Notes: generated by a model not told the origin, from the letters alone. A stretch of 64,000 bases of DNA from Affinundibacterium amnicola (GCF_014284275.1 NZ_JACOFU010000012.1:1-64000), one strand, 5' to 3'. Positions 1 to 10,666 are shown, numbered from the stretch's first letter. A program made the numbers and translations.

Positions 1-123
1 GCCAAATTTCTTAGACAATACTGTCGCAATCGCTGCTGTCAATGTCGTTTTACCGTGATCCACGTGACCAATTGTACCGACGTTAACGTGCGGCTTGGTG
101 CGTTCGAACTTACCTTTTGCCAT
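1..123 (-). CDS. tuf: Elongation factor Tu, N-terminal part (cut by window edge)
   Basis: The 41 codons visible encode the start of EF-Tu, the GTPase that delivers aminoacyl-tRNA to the ribosome. They open with [20 protein letters not shown] and continue into the P-loop GHVDHGKT. The gene runs off the left edge. It is the last gene of the str operon here, 84 bp after fusA on the same strand. Burkholderiales usually carry two near-identical tuf copies; only this one is visible. Confidence 0.97.
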   Translation of the reverse strand, partial: MAKGKFERTKPHVNVGTIGHVDHGKTTLTAAIATVLSKKFG

Positions 124-207
124 TTTATTCTTCCTTCAAAAAGAACGATTAGATTAATTACCTGCCTCACTCACATCACGTTTGCGAGACAGGATTTCCG
201 ATTTAAA

Positions 208-2313
208 TTACTTAGCTTTAGATGTAACGATTGCATCGATAACATTCTTCGGTGCTTCAGAGTAGTGCTTGAATTCCATAGAATAAGTCGCACGACCTTG
301 AGTAGCTGAACGCAAAGAAGTTGAGTAACCAAACATCTCAGACAATGGCACTTCAGCTTTAATGATCTTACCGCCACCACCAGCAATCTCATCCATACCT
401 TGAACCATACCGCGACGTGAGGACAAATCACCCATCACTGTACCAGCGTAGTCTTCAGGTGTTTCTACTTCAACGGCCATCATCGGCTCCAGAATAACTG
501 GACTTGCTTTACGACAACCATCTTTAAACGCCATAGAACCCGCCATACGGAACGCGTTTTCATTGGAATCGACGTCATGGTATGAACCGAAGAACAATGT
601 TACTTTAACGTCAACCACTGGGTAACCAGCCAACACACCAGAAGTCAATGTTTCACGAACACCTTTTTCAACTGCTGGGATGTATTCGCGTGGAACTGTA
701 CCGCCTTTGATCGCGTCAACGAATTCGAAACCTTTACCTGGTTCTTGCGGTTCGATCTTCAATACAACGTGACCGTATTGACCACGACCACCAGATTGCT
801 TAACGAACTTACCTTCGATTTCTTCGCAAGTTTTGCGAATTGTTTCGCGGTACGCAACTTGTGGCTTACCAACAGTTGCTTCCACGTTGAATTCACGCTT
901 CATACGGTCAACGATAATATCCAGATGCAATTCACCCATACCAGCGATAATTGTCTGACCAGATTCTTCATCAGTACGTACGCGGAAAGATGGATCTTCA
1001 GCCGCCAAACGGTTCAATGCCAAGCCCATTTTCTCTTGATCTTGCTTAGTCTTTGGCTCAACCGCTTGAGAAATAACTGGCTCTGGGAACACCATACGTT
1101 CCAAGACAACGATCGCTTTTTCGTCGCACAATGTATCACCAGTTGTTGTATCTTTCAGACCAACCACCGCAGCAATATCACCCGCCAACATTTCCTTGAT
1201 TTCTTCACGTTGGTTTGCATGCATCTGAACCAAACGACCAATACGCTCTTTTTTCTCTTTAACAGAGTTATAAACCGTATCACCAGAATTCAAAGTACCT
1301 GAGTAGCAACGCACGAAGCACAATTGACCAACGAACGGATCAGTTGCAATCTTGAACGCCAAACCAGAGAATTTCTCTGTATCTTTAGCTTCACGAACGA
1401 CTGGCTCATCATCTTCATTCGTACCAGGAACTGGTGGAATATCTACTGGAGATGGCAAGTACTCAACAACCGCATCCAACATCGCCTGAACGCCTTTGTT
1501 TTTAAACGCAGTACCGCACAACATTGGAACGATTTCAGAAGCGATCGTACGTTGACGCAAAGCAGTTTTGATTTCAGCTTCAGACAAATCGCCTTCTTCA
1601 AGGTATTTGTTCATCAATTCTTCACTGGCTTCAGCAGCTGCTTCTACCATGTTTTCGCGCCATTTTTTCGCGTCAGCCAACAAATTCTCAGGAATTTCGC
1701 CGTATTCAAACTTCATACCTTGAGATGCAACATCCCAGATGATCGCTTTCATCTTAACCAAATCGATCACGCCTTCGAACAAATCTTCAGCGCCGATAGG
1801 TACTTGCAAAGGCACTGGATTTGCTTTCAAACGCGCACGCATTTGATCATATACTTTGAAGAAGTTCGCGCCAGTACGATCCATCTTGTTGACGAATGCC
1901 AAACGTGGGACTTTGTACTTGTTAGCTTGACGCCAAACTGTTTCAGATTGTGGCTGAACGCCGCCGACTGCACAGTAAACCATGCAAGCACCGTCCAAAA
2001 CACGCATAGAACGCTCAACTTCAATTGTGAAGTCAACGTGGCCTGGGGTATCAATAATATTGATATGGTGTGGTGCGAAATTGTTCGCCATACCACTCCA
2101 GAAGCAAGTTGTCGCAGCGGAAGTAATAGTAATACCGCGCTCTTGCTCTTGCTCCATCCAGTCCATGGTAGCCGCGCCATCATGCACTTCACCGATTTTG
2201 TGATTTACACCGGTGTAGAACAAAACACGTTCGGTTGTCGTGGTTTTACCAGCATCAATGTGAGCCGAAATACCGATATTACGGTAGCGCTCAATGGGGG
2301 TCTTACGGGCCAT
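208..2313 (-). CDS. fusA: Elongation factor G
   Basis: A 701-residue translational GTPase that drives ribosomal translocation and, with RRF, ribosome recycling. The G domain shows the P-loop AHIDAGKT (residues 17-24), the DTPGH switch II motif and NKMD. The length is normal for bacterial EF-G. It lies third in the rpsL-rpsG-fusA-tuf order on the minus strand, which fits str-operon translational coordination. No abnormality seen. Confidence 0.98.
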   Translation of the reverse strand: MARKTPIERYRNIGISAHIDAGKTTTTERVLFYTGVNHKIGEVHDGAATMDWMEQEQERGITITSAATTCFWSGMANNFAPHHINIIDTPGHVDFTIEVERSMRVLDGACMVYCAVGGVQPQSETVWRQANKYKVPRLAFVNKMDRTGANFFKVYDQMRARLKANPVPLQVPIGAEDLFEGVIDLVKMKAIIWDVASQGMKFEYGEIPENLLADAKKWRENMVEAAAEASEELMNKYLEEGDLSEAEIKTALRQRTIASEIVPMLCGTAFKNKGVQAMLDAVVEYLPSPVDIPPVPGTNEDDEPVVREAKDTEKFSGLAFKIATDPFVGQLCFVRCYSGTLNSGDTVYNSVKEKKERIGRLVQMHANQREEIKEMLAGDIAAVVGLKDTTTGDTLCDEKAIVVLERMVFPEPVISQAVEPKTKQDQEKMGLALNRLAAEDPSFRVRTDEESGQTIIAGMGELHLDIIVDRMKREFNVEATVGKPQVAYRETIRKTCEEIEGKFVKQSGGRGQYGHVVLKIEPQEPGKGFEFVDAIKGGTVPREYIPAVEKGVRETLTSGVLAGYPVVDVKVTLFFGSYHDVDSNENAFRMAGSMAFKDGCRKASPVILEPMMAVEVETPEDYAGTVMGDLSSRRGMVQGMDEIAGGGGKIIKAEVPLSEMFGYSTSLRSATQGRATYSMEFKHYSEAPKNVIDAIVTSKAK

Positions 2314-2457
2314 AGCTATTCCTAAATCTTTTAATGGACAAAACCGAGCGTAATTTTCAAGAAGAAATCACGCCCGGCCTGATTCAATATACCTGGAAAA
2401 ACCACTGTAAAAATTTCATACAATGGCCTCTCACTTTTAACGCAACGACTAAATAAA

Positions 2458-2928
2458 TTAGAAGCGGAAGTGGGAGAAGGCTTTGTTGGCTTCAGCCATA
2501 CGATGCACTTCATCACGTTTCTTCATTGCGCCGCCGCGACCTTCAGCAGCTTCCAACAATTCACCAGCCAAACGTTGTGGCATAGATTTTTCGCTACGCT
2601 TGTTCGCTGCTTCACGCAACCAACGCATAGACAAAGCCAAACGGCGAACTGGACGAACTTCAACTGGAACTTGATAGTTAGCACCACCAACGCGGCGGGA
2701 TTTAACTTCAACCAATGGCTTAGCATTGTTGATTGCAGTTGCGAACACTTCCAAAGGATCTTTACCAGATTTAGTTTGGATGTGATCAAACGCGCCATAG
2801 ATAATGCCTTCAGCAACAGACTTCTTGCCAGACAACATCAACACGTTAACAAATTTTGATACTTCAACATTACCGAATTTTGGATCCGGCAAAATATCCC
2901 GTTTCGGGACTTCACGACGACGTGGCAT
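2458..2928 (-). CDS. rpsG: 30S ribosomal protein S7
   Basis: 156 residues beginning [19 protein letters not shown], the canonical S7 N-terminus. S7 binds the 3' major domain of 16S rRNA and starts assembly of the 30S head. I chose the internal ATG because it gives the family N-terminus; an upstream in-frame ATG would add five unlikely residues. The 144 bp gap to fusA and 191 bp gap to rpsL are longer than in E. coli. In E. coli S7 represses its own operon translationally; I did not identify the site here. Confidence 0.97.
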   Translation of the reverse strand: MPRRREVPKRDILPDPKFGNVEVSKFVNVLMLSGKKSVAEGIIYGAFDHIQTKSGKDPLEVFATAINNAKPLVEVKSRRVGGANYQVPVEVRPVRRLALSMRWLREAANKRSEKSMPQRLAGELLEAAEGRGGAMKKRDEVHRMAEANKAFSHFRF

Positions 2929-3119
2929 TTCAATTCCTTTCAATCTTCAGTTGAGCGGTCGACAACAGATTTATCAACGCTCGCGGTGAGCCATCATAGC
3001 CACCACTTACTCGGCTCATTCGAGACCGACACCTCTCCGAACTACGGAGATTTTACTGAGGCTTAGTTACAGAAAAATTACAAGTTGACTGTAAAATAAA
3101 ATTCCAATGAATTAGAAGA

Positions 3120-3503
3120 TTACTTCTTAACAGCCTTAGCGCGCTTAGAACCATATTTGGAACGAGCTTGCTTACGGTCTTTAACACCTTGAGTATCCAA
3201 AGCACCACGAACCATATGGTAACGCACACCCGGCAAATCTTTTACACGACCACCGCGCAACAAAACTACGCTATGTTCTTGCAAGTTATGGCCTTCACCG
3301 CCGATATACGAAATAACTTCGAAACCGTTGGTCAAGCGTACTTTGGCAACTTTACGCAAAGCCGAGTTAGGCTTTTTTGGAGTTGTCGTATAAACGCGAG
3401 TACATACGCCGCGTTTTTGCGGGCTGTTTTCCAGCGCCGGAGATTTGCTCTTAACCACTGCAGAAACACGTGGTTGGCGAATCAGTTGATTGATGGTTGG
3501 CAT
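3120..3503 (-). CDS. rpsL: 30S ribosomal protein S12
   Basis: 127 residues starting [12 protein letters not shown], with the decoding-centre segments [12 protein letters not shown] and [12 protein letters not shown] that are sites of streptomycin resistance in other bacteria. Lysines occupy the usual positions, so the sequence looks wild type. It is the first gene of the str operon. An in-frame ATG 60 bp upstream exists but would add a non-family extension, so the shorter start is used. Confidence 0.97.
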   Translation of the reverse strand: MPTINQLIRQPRVSAVVKSKSPALENSPQKRGVCTRVYTTTPKKPNSALRKVAKVRLTNGFEVISYIGGEGHNLQEHSVVLLRGGRVKDLPGVRYHMVRGALDTQGVKDRKQARSKYGSKRAKAVKK

Positions 3504-3939
3504 CGTTTTTAATCCAACAAAATACAACGTTAAACACACGCCCGGAAACGGTTGCCCGGGCACTTAAAATCTATATATTCACTCGCAAACAAAGTCTGCA
3601 AGCCCTCGACCATTCACGCTCATACACATGCTTAAATACAAATTAGCAGTGCGTAAGAATAAACCATATAAAATCGAGAACTCGCGAGTGTACACCTTTA
3701 ATTTGGACAAAGTCAATGAAAAACAATGAAAACAACGACTTAGCTCCACGTTGAAGCTTGGCATCAGCATCTAAAAACGGATTTGTATTACGTCGCAGCA
3801 CTTTTTACCTAATGGGCTACTTTCTTTCGTAGCAAAAATACCCCACAATCCTAAGACTGTGATCAGCGATTGATCGCGAAACCGCCCGCACCGCCTTCCA
3901 AATTGCGCAATCCAATCTAGTTTACCGTAGCCTTGCTGA
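3504..3939. other. Intergenic region between rpsL and the EptA-like gene
   Basis: 436 bp between divergent genes. It holds the candidate str promoter and its leader. Short open frames here are not convincing: no family features, and one overlaps the start of the neighbouring gene. No tRNA or obvious riboswitch was seen. Confidence 0.6.
3687..3716 (-). promoter_or_regulatory. Candidate sigma-70 promoter of the str operon
   Basis: Read on the minus strand, TTGACT is followed after 18 bases by TACACT, a good match to -35/-10 hexamers. It lies about 180 bp upstream of rpsL, leaving a long leader. It is the best-looking promoter in this gap. Sequence match only. Confidence 0.5.
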
Positions 3940-5766
3940 ATGCCTAAATTTATCATCTCATCCAAATATTACTTAATTGCAAGTTATTTTTTGATCAGTT
4001 GTCTGCCTTTTTTCAATTACATATTAGGTAAAACCGTTGAGCAGCCTGGGCGACTACTTTTCTATGAAACACTATGTTGGCTAGTTCTTTGGAGTGTCTT
4101 TAAGGGGCCGCGCTGGTTTCACTATGCATTGATACCCGCTTTTCTGGCAATTCCGATTGAAATCTACTTGCGCCTTTACTTCGGACAAGGAATTTCCACG
4201 CATCATCTTGGCATCATCGCCGAGACCAGCCCTAAAGAAGCCTTGGAATTTCTTGGCAACAAAGTCTGGCTTCTAATAATCATTTTCTTAGCGACATTCG
4301 CTTGGTGGTGGTCCTTGCTACCTGCAGCCAAGACAATACGCGAACTTGACTGGCATCATCGGTCTCGCTGGATTAGCCTTGCCATCATTTGTAGCGTCTT
4401 TATTTGTTGGAGCTATGGCGCTCGAGTTGGGGTCGCCAGCGCATCAAGCAGTCAACCCTCCAGCACGACATCAACAGAAATCAGGCTCTCACAAATACGT
4501 TCATGGGCGGGTCTGGAGGAATACCTCGATCAACAAGCCCCACTTCCTAGCTGGGCAGAAGAATTTTATGACCTAGAAAGCTTCTCCCGAAGCTGGCCGC
4601 TAGGAATTTGGGCTCGCATTGTCGATTTTTATCAAGAGCGAACCTACCTCGGAAATTTAAACGAAAAAAGTCGCCTTTTTCGCTTTCACGCGACACAAGC
4701 GCCTGGCAATGATTTTCAACAAACAATTGTTGTCGTCATCGGTGAGTCTTCTCGCTACGATCGCTGGAGTTTGAATGGTTATCAGCGCAATACCAATCCC
4801 CACTTAGCGCAAGAAGAAAATTTAGTAAGCTTCCATGACATGATCACTGCTGTTGCTGCGACCCGCTTGTCCGTTCCGATTATCACGACACGCAAACCTG
4901 CGACGCAGAGTTTAAAGGCGGGCTTTAATGAAAAATCTTTTTTAAGCGCTTACAAAGAAGCAGGCTTTAAAACCTTTTGGATTTCCAATCAAATGAGCTT
5001 CGGTCAATTTGACACACCAAGCTCCGTCATCGCAAAAGAGGCGGATGTTGTGCAGTTTCTGAATTTAGGCGGATTTACTAATAATTCCAGTTACGATCAA
5101 ATTTTATTCGCACCACTACAACATGCGCTAGACGATAGTGCCCCCAATAAATTAATTGTGATTCATAGTCTCGGCAACCATTGGAACTACAGCCACCGCT
5201 ATCCACAAGAATACGATCAGTGGAAACCATCGCTGTTTGGAATTCCCAATCCAGCCTATACCAATTTAAAAAATAAAGAGGCATTAAATAATAGCTACGA
5301 CAATTCGATTTTATACAACGATTGGGTACTGTCGAAAATGATTACGCAACTCAAAGCAATGCCACACATGACCGCACTTTGGTATGTCTCTGATCACGGC
5401 CAGACACTTTATGACGGCTCTTGTAATCTCGCCTTTCATGGGCACAATACAAAATATGAATTTCACATTCCAGCGTTTGTTTGGTATTCCAATCAATACG
5501 CAGCACAACATCCGCATAAAATCACTCAATTGAAAGAACATCAAAACGCAAAGCTATCAACAGAAAATGTCTTTCACTCTTTAGTTGATATGGTTGATAT
5601 CCGCTACCCCGACGAAAAATTGGAGCGCAGTGTTTTTAGTCCGCAGTGGCGATACCATACTCGCTATGTGGATAGTTACGGCTGGACACACTATGACGAT
5701 GCGTACTTGAAAGGCGATTGTAAAGAAGTGATCGACAACAAGACCCCGCTGACGCAAGAAAAATAA
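3940..5766 (+). CDS. Phosphoethanolamine transferase-like inner-membrane enzyme
   Basis: 608 residues of the EptA/CptA type: four to five hydrophobic segments in the first ~175 residues, then a periplasmic alkaline-phosphatase-fold domain. Visible motifs are VVVIGESSR (268-272 covers GESSR), SLNGYQRNTNPHL, and the metal-site segments VSDHGQTL and FHGHNTKYEFHIPA. These enzymes move phosphoethanolamine from phosphatidylethanolamine to lipid A, LPS core or other glycans. The expected GET nucleophile motif reads GES, so Ser270 would replace the usual Thr. The acceptor cannot be assigned. It stands alone, with the MCE operon 42 bp downstream on the same strand. Confidence 0.85.
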   Translation: MPKFIISSKYYLIASYFLISCLPFFNYILGKTVEQPGRLLFYETLCWLVLWSVFKGPRWFHYALIPAFLAIPIEIYLRLYFGQGISTHHLGIIAETSPKEALEFLGNKVWLLIIIFLATFAWWWSLLPAAKTIRELDWHHRSRWISLAIICSVFICWSYGARVGVASASSSQPSSTTSTEIRLSQIRSWAGLEEYLDQQAPLPSWAEEFYDLESFSRSWPLGIWARIVDFYQERTYLGNLNEKSRLFRFHATQAPGNDFQQTIVVVIGESSRYDRWSLNGYQRNTNPHLAQEENLVSFHDMITAVAATRLSVPIITTRKPATQSLKAGFNEKSFLSAYKEAGFKTFWISNQMSFGQFDTPSSVIAKEADVVQFLNLGGFTNNSSYDQILFAPLQHALDDSAPNKLIVIHSLGNHWNYSHRYPQEYDQWKPSLFGIPNPAYTNLKNKEALNNSYDNSILYNDWVLSKMITQLKAMPHMTALWYVSDHGQTLYDGSCNLAFHGHNTKYEFHIPAFVWYSNQYAAQHPHKITQLKEHQNAKLSTENVFHSLVDMVDIRYPDEKLERSVFSPQWRYHTRYVDSYGWTHYDDAYLKGDCKEVIDNKTPLTQEK

Positions 5767-5808
5767 TTCAAAAGCAGCTTTTTTATATCAATTGCTCACA
5801 GAGAATTT

Positions 5809-6951
5809 GTGACTTACACTTCAGCTATGCGCCGCGATACAACTCCCACTTTGCTTTTTCTCGAATCTGAGCACACTACCGTCCAGGTACAGGGAGCATG
5901 GCTGACAGATATGCTGGTCGAACCAAGCTTAATGCAGACCATTAATGCTGGCCTAGAAACTGCGAAGCGCAGAACGGAATTACATTGGGATTTAAGCGAG
6001 CTCAGCGCCTTAGATCATATTGGTGCGCAGCTTTTATGGCTGAGCTGGGGAAAACGTTTCCCTCAACATCTTGAAGTCAGCGAACAACATCAGGCTTTGT
6101 TTGATCGTTTGGCTGAAGTCCAGGCGATTCCTCTGTTAGCACCACAAAAACCCTTAGTTCCGCCTTTTGGCAAACTCGGTCGCCTCTCACTCAACTTTGC
6201 TTTACACGTGATTGGCGTGACGGAATTGCTTGGTCAACTCGTATTGGATTTGGCAAGATTCGCACGACACCCCATGCGTGGACCATGGAAAGAAATTTCC
6301 GCAAATATATATCGTACCGGGTTTCAGGCAATGGCGATCACTGCGCTGGTCGGACTCTTAATTGGCGTTGTGCTCTCATATTTGTCCGGTCAACAATTGA
6401 GAAGTTATGGCGGCGATTTATTCATCGTCAATTTATTGGGCATCAGTATTATTCGCGAACTCGGCCCTATGTTAGCCGCGATTCTCATTGCAGGACGTTC
6501 TGGCTCAGCGATTACCGCCCAATTGGGCGTGATGAAAGTCACCGAAGAACTTGATGCAATGCGGGTCATGGGAATTCCGATAGGCTTCCGTTTGATCATG
6601 CCTAAAGTCATTGCATTGGCTATCACCATGCCGTTGATCGTCATTTGGACCGATGTGATGGCCTTAATCGGTGGCGCTATTTCCGCCCAATTCATCCTTG
6701 ATATGTCACCAGGATTCTTTTTACATAAATTGCCAGATGTCGTTAGTCTGAGTAATTATTGGATAGGATTAGGAAAGGGTGTCGTGTTTGGGATATTGAT
6801 CGCCGTGATCGCTTGCCATTATGGACTCAGAATTAAACCCAATACAGAAAGTCTAGGGCAAGGCACAACTAGTTCAGTGGTCGTTTCGATTACCTCAGTG
6901 ATTATTGCCGATGCGTTTTTCGCGGTCTTGTTCCGTCACGTTGCGTATTAA
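5809..6951 (+). CDS. MlaE-family ABC permease with N-terminal STAS-like domain
   Basis: 380 residues. The first ~115 resemble a STAS domain (LHWDLSELSALDHIGAQLLW, as in MlaB), followed by an MlaE permease with about five membrane segments and the family block IRELGPMLAAILIAGRSGSA. It forms the membrane part of an MCE phospholipid transporter. The start is GTG; an ATG six codons later (5827) is equally possible. It is followed after 15 bp by the ATPase gene. The fusion makes a separate MlaB unnecessary. No MlaC or MlaA gene is adjacent, so this is not the classical mlaFEDCB set. Confidence 0.92.
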   Translation: MTYTSAMRRDTTPTLLFLESEHTTVQVQGAWLTDMLVEPSLMQTINAGLETAKRRTELHWDLSELSALDHIGAQLLWLSWGKRFPQHLEVSEQHQALFDRLAEVQAIPLLAPQKPLVPPFGKLGRLSLNFALHVIGVTELLGQLVLDLARFARHPMRGPWKEISANIYRTGFQAMAITALVGLLIGVVLSYLSGQQLRSYGGDLFIVNLLGISIIRELGPMLAAILIAGRSGSAITAQLGVMKVTEELDAMRVMGIPIGFRLIMPKVIALAITMPLIVIWTDVMALIGGAISAQFILDMSPGFFLHKLPDVVSLSNYWIGLGKGVVFGILIAVIACHYGLRIKPNTESLGQGTTSSVVVSITSVIIADAFFAVLFRHVAY

Positions 6952-6966
6952 TTTGACGAAAATATT

Positions 6967-7815
6967 ATGCAAAACCAAACCGCCCCAATCCGCAGCGAAA
7001 CCATCATAGACATACAACATTTGCGCACGCAATTCGGTCGCACTGTGATTCATGATGATCTGAATCTGCAAATTCAGCGTGGGGAGATCTTTTCCATCGT
7101 TGGCGGATCAGGTTCAGGCAAAACCGTTTTAATGCGCCAGATTTTGGGTTTAGAGATTCCAAAAGCCGGCGTCATCGAAGTGTTTGGCGATAATATTCAT
7201 GCGCCAAAACAGCAGCATCTTGAACATTTGCGCCGTCGTTCTGGCATGTTATTTCAGCACGGCGCTTTGTACTCGGCATTAAATGTCGTCGAAAATGTGG
7301 CGCAACCGCTACGTGAGCTGGGAAATTTGCCCGAGTCACTTATTATGGATATCGCTTATCTGAAGTTACATATGTCGGGCATTGGTTTTGAGCATGCCAA
7401 AAAAATGCCTTCTGATTTATCGGGCGGTATGATCAAACGCATTGCTTTAGCACGTGCGATTGCGCTTGATCCTGAATTATTATTTTTAGATGAACCAACA
7501 GCTGGCTTAGATCCTGATAGCTCAGACAGTTTCGTCAACCTCATCCAATCATTACATCAGTTACTCAAACTCACCGTTGTTATGGTCACACACGATCTCG
7601 ATACTTTGTTTGCCTTATCCTCACGCATAGGTGTGATTGCCGATAAAAAAATGATTGCGGTTGGAACAGCCAGAGAAGTCACGCAAGTACAACATCCATT
7701 CATTCAAACTTACTTCCGTGGTGGTCGCGGTATCCGCGCGATGGAAGTTTTACCTCAAGCAAATATCCAGCAACATGCCATTGAACTAGCATCAGGAGCA
7801 CCTCATGGAAAGTAA
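6967..7815 (+). CDS. MlaF-family ABC transporter ATPase
   Basis: 282 residues with Walker A GGSGSGKT, signature LSGGM, Walker B LLFLDEPTAGLDP and the H-loop THDLDT. It energises the MlaE-type permease encoded upstream. The LSGGMIKR form of the signature is typical of the Mla/Mkl subfamily. Its stop overlaps the start of the MCE gene by 11 bp, indicating translational coupling. Confidence 0.95.
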   Translation: MQNQTAPIRSETIIDIQHLRTQFGRTVIHDDLNLQIQRGEIFSIVGGSGSGKTVLMRQILGLEIPKAGVIEVFGDNIHAPKQQHLEHLRRRSGMLFQHGALYSALNVVENVAQPLRELGNLPESLIMDIAYLKLHMSGIGFEHAKKMPSDLSGGMIKRIALARAIALDPELLFLDEPTAGLDPDSSDSFVNLIQSLHQLLKLTVVMVTHDLDTLFALSSRIGVIADKKMIAVGTAREVTQVQHPFIQTYFRGGRGIRAMEVLPQANIQQHAIELASGAPHGK

Positions 7816-8737
7816 ATCTCACGCGCTGATCGCTGGCGTGTTCGCAATTGGCCTCGCTATTTTGGCCAGCGTGTTTGCATTGTGGCTGGGCAAAGATGAA
7901 ATTCAGCGTACTCCCTATACCATCGCCACATCATTAAAAGTATCTGGTTTAAATATACAGGCCGCAGTGCGCTATAAAGGCATCAAAGTCGGCAAAGTAA
8001 CCGATATCGATTTCGACAAAAAGGTGCCGGGACAATTATTATTAAATTTAGATATTGTTTCCGACACGCCAATCACCCAATCCACCTACGCCACACTGGG
8101 CTATCAAGGCGTAACTGGCATCGCGTTTATTGAACTGGATGACGATGGCAGCAAACCCGCTGCACTTGTGCCTGATTCACAGTTGGGAATGCGCATTCCC
8201 TTGCGTCCGGGCTTACTACAAGAAGTTGAAAAACGCGGCTTGGTCATTTTGAGTCAAACGGAAGAACTCAGTAAACGCCTCAATGCTTTGCTTGACGAAG
8301 ATAATCGCGCATCGCTTGCCAATACCGTCAAACAAATCGGTAAGACTGCCGCTGCGTGGGAAACATTGCCGGCAAAACTAGATCCCGTTCTCACCAGCTT
8401 GCCGCAAACCATTGCGCAAGCACGGGAAAGTGCTTTGGCGTTTAAACAGTTTTCAGATAATGCAAAAAACACCAGTAGCAACCTGAACCAGCTGATCAAC
8501 AATTTACAAGGCGAAAATGGCAGCATCACCCGCCTTAGCAACAATGTTGAACAATTAAGTCATCGCCTGCAGTACGAAACCCTGCCGGCGATTAACAGCC
8601 TGGTGTTGGATGCAGGTGGCACACTACGTAGCATGCAACGCAGCACCGACAATTTTAATGAGCGTCCACAAAGCCTGTTGTTTGGTCCAAAATCGATTCC
8701 ACCAGGGCCTGGTGAAGTTGGTTTCAAAAAGCAATGA
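7805..8737 (+). CDS. MlaD-family (MCE domain) lipid-binding protein
   Basis: 310 residues: one N-terminal membrane anchor (about 7-28), one MCE domain (about 38-115, with VRYKGIKVGKVTDIDFD), then a long helical region rich in Asn, Gln and Leu (about 140-285) likely to form the tubular extension seen in MCE proteins. It probably binds lipid in the periplasm and docks on the MlaE/F complex. Third gene of the transporter operon. Confidence 0.93.
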   Translation: MESKSHALIAGVFAIGLAILASVFALWLGKDEIQRTPYTIATSLKVSGLNIQAAVRYKGIKVGKVTDIDFDKKVPGQLLLNLDIVSDTPITQSTYATLGYQGVTGIAFIELDDDGSKPAALVPDSQLGMRIPLRPGLLQEVEKRGLVILSQTEELSKRLNALLDEDNRASLANTVKQIGKTAAAWETLPAKLDPVLTSLPQTIAQARESALAFKQFSDNAKNTSSNLNQLINNLQGENGSITRLSNNVEQLSHRLQYETLPAINSLVLDAGGTLRSMQRSTDNFNERPQSLLFGPKSIPPGPGEVGFKKQ

Positions 8738-8843
8738 GGCGACGTTTTTACATCAACTTAGCTCCGCTTAGCTTAACTCAGGCCACTCCCTAAATCGCCA
8801 TTTCCATGCATGTACTCCATCAGATTTTTGCGCAGGATATTTT

Positions 8844-9488
8844 ATGAACTCTTCAAGATTGACCATCACGACGGTAACTCGCGCGTCCTTCGCACTAGTA
8901 ATCGCCAGCCTATTATTTGCCTGTGCAACACCGGTGACACATCAGCAGTTTGACTTTGGCAGTACGTCGATCACAACCAACAACAGCGCAAGTAACAAAC
9001 TAAAAATCCTGCTGGCTGAAATACAAGTTCCCGCTAGTTTAGAAGGCTCTGCAATGCTATACCGATTGCAATATGAAAATGCGCAAGAGTTGCGTCCTTA
9101 TGCGCAAAGTCGCTGGAGCATGCCTCCGGCGCAACTATTGAAACAAAGAATCAAGACGCATATCAATCAAGCAGGTGGCGCGGTGCTCGCAGCCAGCGAT
9201 GGCGTGAAAAATTTGCCGCTATTGAAATTAGAACTCGAAGAATTTTCCCAACATTTTTCCAGCCCTACGCAAAGTCAGGTTCAACTACGCTGGCGTGCCA
9301 GCTTGATCAACAATAATCAGTTAATCGCACAGAAGGTTTTTCAGACACAAACACGATGCGAAAGTGCCGATGCCAAAGGTGGTGCGCAAGCGATGCCGCA
9401 AGCAACTGACCTAGCGATTGGGGAACTTATTGCCTGGTTACAGACTCAAGTCACATCAAACACTGTTTCTAATCCAGTTCGCAACTAA
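8844..9488 (+). CDS. ABC-type transport auxiliary lipoprotein (PqiC-like)
   Basis: 214 residues with a lipobox-type N-terminus (IASLLFACAT; Cys about residue 27) and the PqiC/COG3218-like body, including LEGSAMLYRL and SRWSMPPAQLLKQR. Such lipoproteins sit on the inner face of the outer membrane and complete MCE transport systems. The 106 bp gap after the MCE gene holds no gene, so it probably belongs to the same operon. Confidence 0.85.
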   Translation: MNSSRLTITTVTRASFALVIASLLFACATPVTHQQFDFGSTSITTNNSASNKLKILLAEIQVPASLEGSAMLYRLQYENAQELRPYAQSRWSMPPAQLLKQRIKTHINQAGGAVLAASDGVKNLPLLKLELEEFSQHFSSPTQSQVQLRWRASLINNNQLIAQKVFQTQTRCESADAKGGAQAMPQATDLAIGELIAWLQTQVTSNTVSNPVRN

Positions 9489-9506
9489 ACTTATTCACGC
9501 AAACGC

Positions 9507-10634
9507 ATGGCATCGAATCAAGAGCTCAGCGCATCACCTTTATCTCGCGCCAGCTTGGTAGCTTATGCGGTGTTGATTGTGTACGCCAGTTTGTATCCTT
9601 TCTCAGACTGGCATTTTGAAAACCTTGCCGCCTTCACAGCGCAACTTTCGCAATGGCCTCGTTATTGGTCAAAGTTCGATGCCATCGTGAATGTGATTGG
9701 ATATATTCCATTTGGCGTTTTGCTGGTTTTCTCTTTATATCCACTACTTCGATCACGCTGGTCTTTTTTACTCGCAAGTCTGAGTGTCTGCGGCATGAGT
9801 TTGTTGATGGAGAGTATTCAATTTTTTCTGCCCAATCGCGTCACCTCGCTGTTAGATTTAATCACCAATGCGGCAGGCGGCATCTTGGGAGCTTTGTGTG
9901 GTGTACTACTGATACCGCTTATTTTAGAGAGTGGTCGCTTACAGTCCTTGCGAACTAAGTGGCTACAACGTGAATCGTCACCAGAATTAGTCGTGCTTGG
10001 CTTGTGGCCTCTTGCGCAGATTTTCCCGCAAGCTTTTTTATTTGGTCACGGTCAAATATTGCCAGTGCTATCGCTATGGTGTGAGGAATATTTGGATGTG
10101 AACATCGATCTGAGCGCCTATCTCAGACATGGTATCGAGTTGAGCCCAGAAACCTATTTACTGTCAGAAACCATCATAACCGCCAGCGCCTGCACTGGCG
10201 CCATTTTGATTTGCCTGTCTTTACTTAACCGACATGCGCCAAAATTTGCGCTCGCTTGTCTGCTACTGATCGCAGGCCTCGCGGTCAAAGCCTTATCAAC
10301 TGCATTGATGTTTCAACCAGAAAATGCATTTCTATGGCTGGCACCCGGCGCTAAAGGTGGCATATTCATTAGTACCATCATGCTGTATGGATTTTCCTTC
10401 GCGCCCAGTCATGCGCAACGACGACTTGCCGTGCTGTTACTGGGCATCAGCCTGCTGATGGTCAATTTAATCCCCAGCAACCCCTACTTTTTAAATACCT
10501 TACAAACCATGGTGCAGGGGAAAATGCTGAATTTTTACGGTGCCGCGCAATTTCTATCGGTAACCTGGCCTTTCATTGCGATTTGGTATTTACTTAAATA
10601 TCAACCATCTACTCAAAAGGCGCAAACGACTTAG
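9507..10634 (+). CDS. VanZ-like family membrane protein
   Basis: 375 residues with about nine hydrophobic segments. The N-terminal third matches the VanZ-like pattern: YASLYPFSDW, IGYIPFGVLLV, and MESIQFFLPNRVTSLLDLI followed by NAAGGILGAL. The function of VanZ-like proteins outside enterococcal teicoplanin resistance is unknown. It starts 18 bp after the lipoprotein gene and may be co-transcribed with the MCE genes. Confidence 0.85.
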   Translation: MASNQELSASPLSRASLVAYAVLIVYASLYPFSDWHFENLAAFTAQLSQWPRYWSKFDAIVNVIGYIPFGVLLVFSLYPLLRSRWSFLLASLSVCGMSLLMESIQFFLPNRVTSLLDLITNAAGGILGALCGVLLIPLILESGRLQSLRTKWLQRESSPELVVLGLWPLAQIFPQAFLFGHGQILPVLSLWCEEYLDVNIDLSAYLRHGIELSPETYLLSETIITASACTGAILICLSLLNRHAPKFALACLLLIAGLAVKALSTALMFQPENAFLWLAPGAKGGIFISTIMLYGFSFAPSHAQRRLAVLLLGISLLMVNLIPSNPYFLNTLQTMVQGKMLNFYGAAQFLSVTWPFIAIWYLLKYQPSTQKAQTT

Positions 10635-10666
10635 GACGTGTTGACCTAGTTACCCCGATTTCGATT

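Noticed and set aside
745-2325. Long plus-strand open frames opposite fusA
   Set aside because: They mirror the codon pattern of fusA, have no family features, and lie wholly within a certain gene.
3771-3965. 64-codon minus-strand frame overlapping the start of the EptA-like gene
   Set aside because: No ribosome site or family feature, and it overlaps a well-supported gene start.
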